Shown here in pieces: positions 14,637 to 17,653 of a stretch of 17,653 nt of DNA (its first letter is position 1; every line of letters begins with the position of its first letter). The stretch covers positions 1-17,653 of the forward strand of contig CAAGIP010000197.1 in the NCBI GenBank assembly GCA_900769955.1, in the 5' to 3' direction. This stretch comes from Spirochaetia bacterium (GTDB lineage Bacteria; Spirochaetota; Spirochaetia; Sphaerochaetales; Sphaerochaetaceae). The notes beneath the pieces were generated by a model. That model was not told the origin of the DNA. It saw only the letters and a program-made list of their open reading frames with translations, and ran no database searches. Position numbers and translations under genes: made by a program.

Positions 14637-15824
14637 ATGAGAAAAATTAAACTACCTCTTCCTCTTATACTGATTATTGCTATTGTAATCGGTACACTGG
14701 CAGGAGCCTTCCTGCCTGAATCAGCCGTGAGGCTTGTATATACGCTTTCAGAAATATATGCAGCTTTCCTGGGATTCTTTATCCCGCTGATGATAATCGC
14801 CTTTGTATCAAACGGTATAGCTGACCTTGAAATCGGGAAAGCCGGAAAACTGCTGCTCGTTACATGCGCCATCGCATACTGTTCGTCATTTGTGGCAGGC
14901 AGTGCGGCATTCTTTACTGCAGAATCACTATACCCGTACATCCTCGGTGCAAATGGCTCAGTATTGTCCGGCATGGAAAACGGAACTTCTCTCGAGCCTC
15001 TTTTCACTGTTTCAATGCCTCCGTTTTTTGACGTTCTTTCCTCTGTGGTTTTTGCATTCATGCTCGGGCTTGGAGCAAGTTCACTTACGGCAAAGGGAAA
15101 GGGTGAAACACTGAGAAAGCTCATGAAGGATTTCTCTTCCGTGATCGAAAGGTCGCTCAGCCGCTTCGTAATCCCATTGCTTCCCGTTTATGTTATCGGA
15201 ACATTTGCTTCGATTACATTTGAAGGTGAAAGCACAGTCATATTCAAGTCCATGTGGAAAGCCTACATCATGATGATTGTCCTTCAGCTGATTTATATCT
15301 TCCTCTTTTACACGATAGCATGTCTGATAACGCGAAAGAACATGTTCACAATGCTGAAGAACGAACTTCCTGGATATGCAACGGCACTCGGAACGCAGTC
15401 AAGTGCAGCATCCATCCCTGTAAATCTGAGGTGTGCTGAAAAAAACGGTGTAAGAGGTGAGATATCAGCTTTCGTAATACCTCTCGGGGCAAACATTCAC
15501 ATGCCAGGGTCTATGATTTCAATCGTATCAATAGCACTTGCTGCAATGATGATGTTCTCGATACCGCACAATGTTCAGATGTTCATGACGTTTATAGCAG
15601 TTATGGGTATTGTAACCATAGCATCTCCAGGCGCTCCGGGGGGCTCCGTCATGTCAGCCATCCCGTTTATAGGAATTCTCGGGCTTTCTTCAACAGGGCC
15701 GATCGCAAGTCTTCTGATAGTGCTTTACATTGCACAGGATAGTTTCGGGACAGCGTGTAATGTAGCATGTGACACAGCACTTGCCCTGATGATTGACAAA
15801 TTCAGCAATTCTATCAAAGACTGA
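14637..15824 (+). CDS. dicarboxylate/amino acid:cation symporter family protein
   Basis: Secondary transporter of the glutamate/dicarboxylate symporter fold (SDF, PF00375), 395 aa, inner membrane, eight helices plus two re-entrant hairpins. Hairpin 1 is QSSAASIP (254-261), helix 7 carries GANIHMPGS (284-292) in the place of the usual GATINMDGT, hairpin 2 is PGAPGGSVM, and helix 8 is QDSFGTACNVACD (367-379). Compared by eye with GltPh, Asp394, Asn401 and Asp405 are kept (Asp368, Asn375, Asp379). Asn310, Asp312 and Arg397 become His288, Pro290 and Gly371. That argues against a classical acidic amino acid carrier and for altered cation coupling. There is no Shine-Dalgarno sequence before ATG 14637. 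Convergent with the MATE gene and followed by a terminator. The substrate is unknown. Confidence 0.82.
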   Translation: MRKIKLPLPLILIIAIVIGTLAGAFLPESAVRLVYTLSEIYAAFLGFFIPLMIIAFVSNGIADLEIGKAGKLLLVTCAIAYCSSFVAGSAAFFTAESLYPYILGANGSVLSGMENGTSLEPLFTVSMPPFFDVLSSVVFAFMLGLGASSLTAKGKGETLRKLMKDFSSVIERSLSRFVIPLLPVYVIGTFASITFEGESTVIFKSMWKAYIMMIVLQLIYIFLFYTIACLITRKNMFTMLKNELPGYATALGTQSSAASIPVNLRCAEKNGVRGEISAFVIPLGANIHMPGSMISIVSIALAAMMMFSIPHNVQMFMTFIAVMGIVTIASPGAPGGSVMSAIPFIGILGLSSTGPIASLLIVLYIAQDSFGTACNVACDTALALMIDKFSNSIKD

Positions 15825-15831
15825 CAGTGAG

Positions 15832-15864
15832 CCGGCTTCTCCCAAAAAAGAAGCCGGATTTATT
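15832..15864 (+). terminator. terminator of the symporter gene (between convergent genes)
   Basis: CCGGCTTCT (15832-15840) and AGAAGCCGG (15849-15857) form a perfect 9-bp stem with an 8-base loop, followed by ATTTATTT. It begins 7 bases after the symporter stop and reaches into the last codons of the opposing MATE gene. On the minus strand there is no T-run after the hairpin, so it is mainly a plus-strand terminator. Confidence 0.75.
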
Positions 15865-17206
15865 TCACAAGGTGCTTTTCTATCTTTCTCATCCTGGCCA
15901 GATAACAGAACGGAAGGAGAAATCCTGCTCCGATCCAGGCTGCAGGGGAGGCAAGACACACTCCCTGATAACCGAGGAAAACAGGCAGTGTGAAGGCCGC
16001 AATCGTTCTGACGACCAGTTCCGTGATCGAGGAAATCATCGGAATCGATCCTGATCCAAGTCCCTGTGTTCCCGTTCGGAAGAGAAAGATCATTCCAAGG
16101 GGAATGAAGAACAGCACAACCGTGTTGGTGTAAAGCTGTGCATTGGCTATGATGTCGGGACTGGTTGTGGCTGCATCCAGGAAAAGATAGCTCATCGGTT
16201 TTGTCACGTAGTGTGCAAGCAGAAGGGCAACTGCAGACCAGAAGATGAGAATTCCCATTGAATATCTGAATCCTGTCCTTATCCTTTTAATGTTGCATGC
16301 ACCGAGGTTCTGGGCCGCAAAGGTGCTGATTGCCATGCCGAGAGCAGGGAAGAACTGTGCCAGTAGGTTTTCAATCTTGTTTCCGACAGAATAAGCCGCG
16401 ACGATGTCGGAACCGAATGAGTTGATCGCAATCTGAACTATGATCACACCGATTGCGCACACGGAAAACTGAAGCGCACCGGGTAGCCCGATTCTGAGCA
16501 GCTTTGAGATCAGGTGGCTGTCGATTCTGTAATCATCGCGTGATGGTCTCAGTACGGGAAGCTTCTTATTAATATAGAAGTAACAGATCACGGCACTGAT
16601 GCCCTGGCTTAATACGGTTGCCAGCGCGACACCTGTGCATCCAAGAGGGATGATGAGTACGAGTGCAAGATCCAGGATGACATTCAGCACAGATGATATC
16701 ACCAGGAAAAGCACCGGGCTCTTTGAATCCCCGACTGCCCTCAGTATGCTTGCAAATAGGTTATAATAAACATTGGTGATAAGACCTATATATATAACCA
16801 TGATGTAGTCGTTAGCCATGGATACTATGTTTTCCGGGGTATGAACCATTTCCAGAAGCGGCTTTGAGAACAGTGCAAAGAATGCGGAAATGAATACTCC
16901 TATGATAAGAGAGAGAATCATGCTCATTGCATAGCTTTTTCTCATCAGTCTTTCATCCCTTGCTCCGAATGCCTGGGATACGATTACTGCAAAGCCATTG
17001 CCCAAACCTATTGAAAAACCTACAACCATGAAGCTGAAGCCGCCGACAGCACCTAATGCGGCAAGTGCATCGACACCTACGAATCTTCCCACGACTATCG
17101 TATCAACGGTCGCATATACCTGCTGGAAGAGATTTCCGAGAAAAAGAGGAATCGTGAATCCAAGCAGAAGTTTAAGTGGGGAACCCACTGTCATGTCTTT
17201 TTCCAT
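15860..17206 (-). CDS. MATE-family multidrug efflux protein
   Basis: Cation-coupled drug/toxin extrusion pump of the MatE family, 448 aa, with twelve predicted membrane helices in two repeated halves. The opening MEKDMTVGSPLKLLLGFTIPLFLGNLFQQ (family-typical, with MTVGSPLK and the N-lobe Pro in helix 1) and AATVDTIVVGRF-like helix YATVDTIVVGRFVG match the group. SQAFGARDE is the conserved loop between helices, with its repeat QNLGACNIKR in the second half. The first Met is favoured because MEKDM is usual at the family N-terminus, although no Shine-Dalgarno is visible before it. A promoter with the -10 box ending 8 bases before the ATG suggests a leaderless mRNA. It is a single-gene unit, with substrate unknown. 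Confidence 0.9.
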   Translation of the reverse strand: MEKDMTVGSPLKLLLGFTIPLFLGNLFQQVYATVDTIVVGRFVGVDALAALGAVGGFSFMVVGFSIGLGNGFAVIVSQAFGARDERLMRKSYAMSMILSLIIGVFISAFFALFSKPLLEMVHTPENIVSMANDYIMVIYIGLITNVYYNLFASILRAVGDSKSPVLFLVISSVLNVILDLALVLIIPLGCTGVALATVLSQGISAVICYFYINKKLPVLRPSRDDYRIDSHLISKLLRIGLPGALQFSVCAIGVIIVQIAINSFGSDIVAAYSVGNKIENLLAQFFPALGMAISTFAAQNLGACNIKRIRTGFRYSMGILIFWSAVALLLAHYVTKPMSYLFLDAATTSPDIIANAQLYTNTVVLFFIPLGMIFLFRTGTQGLGSGSIPMISSITELVVRTIAAFTLPVFLGYQGVCLASPAAWIGAGFLLPFCYLARMRKIEKHLVK

Positions 17207-17214
17207 GACTCAGC

Positions 17215-17243
17215 TATATATATCCAAAGATTTAAAATGTCAA
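17215..17243 (-). promoter_or_regulatory. predicted promoter of the MATE gene
   Basis: On the minus strand, a perfect TTGACA (17243-17238), a 17-base spacer and TATATA (17220-17215) lie just 8 bases before ATG 17206. Transcription should start at or within about 3 bases of the start codon. Confidence 0.6.
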
Positions 17244-17397
17244 TCGTTTGTCATAAAAAGAATTTTATATAATTAAAACATTATAATATTTAAAATTAGC
17301 TGATATTTGAAAATTTTTTTCAAAAAAGTTTGAAAAACCACTTGCAGTAAAAGAGGAAAAGGAGTAAATTCCTTTTTCGTTGACCGGCCGGGACGAG

Positions 17398-17423
17398 CTG
17401 AGTGAAGAAAAAAAGTCACTCAG
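17398..17423 (+). other. stem-loop between the two predicted promoters
   Basis: CTGAGTGA (17398-17405) pairs perfectly with TCACTCAG (17416-17423) around a 10-base A-rich loop. It ends 4 bases upstream of the P2 -35 box and would be transcribed only from P1. Confidence 0.5.
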
Positions 17424-17457
17424 GGAGTTGACAGGAAAAGCATGAAAATGCTAAGGT

Positions 17458-17653
17458 CATAAAGCGCGCTGAAAGGTGCGAGAGATTTTTGAAAAGCATA
17501 AGCGATTGGAAAGAGAGAGAAGGAAAACGGAAGCCTGAGGCTTCTGTCAATTCAAAATCCGAACGGTAGATTAAGTAAGAAATGAAGTAATATGCCGGTT
17601 CGTGCGAGTATGGCAGGATAAACTAAAGTAATGAAGAAATAATGAACGGGAAC
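17458..17653 (+). ncRNA. probable rRNA operon leader, upstream of 16S rRNA
   Basis: No reading frame fits here, while the sequence resembles a pre-16S leader. After P2 comes a boxA-like antitermination motif, GATTTTTGAAAAGCATA (17484-17500; compare Gram-positive rrn boxA TTCTTTGAAAA). A GAAGCC/GGCTTC hairpin follows (17531-17545 region), then purine-rich sequence to the window end. The mature 16S start (GAGTTTGATC...) is not present, so this is an inference from promoter, boxA and position. Stable-RNA genes other than 16S rRNA are possible. Confidence 0.45.

Larger units (their letters stand above)
17207..17457 (+). promoter_or_regulatory. promoter region of a probable rRNA operon
   Basis: This gene-free, AT-rich stretch holds the minus-strand MATE promoter and then plus-strand signals. 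A-tracts with two TTTGAAAA repeats (17306-17313 and 17329-17336) resemble an UP element. P1 is TTGCAG (17342-17347), a 17-base spacer and TAAATT (17365-17370). P2 is TTGACA (17428-17433), an 18-base spacer and TAAGGT (17452-17457), with TG one base upstream as an extended -10 and a GC-rich discriminator after it (AGCGCGC). Tandem promoters with UP-like A-tracts and a GC-rich discriminator are typical of growth-regulated rRNA operons. P2 is the better match; P1 lies within a weak AAAAGGA/TCCTTTT hairpin and is less certain. Confidence 0.5.

Noticed and set aside
1..17653. CRISPR array, tRNA genes or a classical multi-gene defence island.
   Set aside because: No spaced direct repeats, no recognisable tRNA cloverleaf and no defence genes other than the possible role of Rpn were seen.

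Overview
The window reads as a chromosomal segment of a Gram-negative, moderate-GC bacterium, most likely a spirochaete of the Sphaerochaeta/Treponema kind. The main clue is the exported sugar-binding protein: its leader ends in LFAAGAKEE, the cysteine-free 'FA-AG-x-KE' ending common in that group's ABC binding proteins. An ABC sugar operon without its own ATPase and a PD-(D/E)XK 'Rpn' protein of the gut-bacterial type fit this. The assignment is inferred from protein style, not from a marker gene.

Layout. (1) 1-1000: a probably damaged leader region, an EndA/NucA-like DNA/RNA endonuclease with a C-terminal zinc-binding domain, and a clear terminator. (2) 1042-6470: a tight five-gene unit of solute-binding protein, two permeases, FAD-dependent oxidoreductase and LacI-type regulator. 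A near-perfect CG-centred palindrome lies just downstream of the predicted promoter and is the likely operator for the regulator encoded last. (3) 6587-10884: sbcD and sbcC overlap as ATGA and encode the Mre11/Rad50-type nuclease that trims hairpins and blocked DNA ends. (4) 11037-12071: an Rpn-family nuclease with an in-frame internal start behind a good Shine-Dalgarno sequence. (5) 12112-13723: an IS110-family (IS1111-like) element with an intact DEDD/Ser recombinase, flanked by a perfect 13-bp inverted repeat. (6) 13731-14437, minus strand: a YhhN-family membrane protein with its terminator. (7) 14637-15824: a divergently transcribed dicarboxylate/amino-acid:cation symporter relative with unusual binding residues. 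It is convergent with a MATE efflux pump (15860-17206, minus). (8) 17207-17653: the MATE promoter on the minus strand, then what looks like an rRNA operon promoter and leader on the plus strand, with 16S rRNA expected just beyond the window.

How the parts work together. Genes 1108-6470 should form one regulated uptake and oxidation unit for an unidentified carbohydrate-like compound, energised by a shared MsmX/UgpC-type ATPase encoded elsewhere. SbcCD is a housekeeping repair complex. The Rpn gene and the insertion sequence make up the accessory part. The observations most worth following are the internal start in rpn (a possible built-in antitoxin), the inverted repeats, outward -35 box and structured arms of the IS (candidate bridge RNA and circle-junction promoter), and the altered cation/substrate residues of the symporter.
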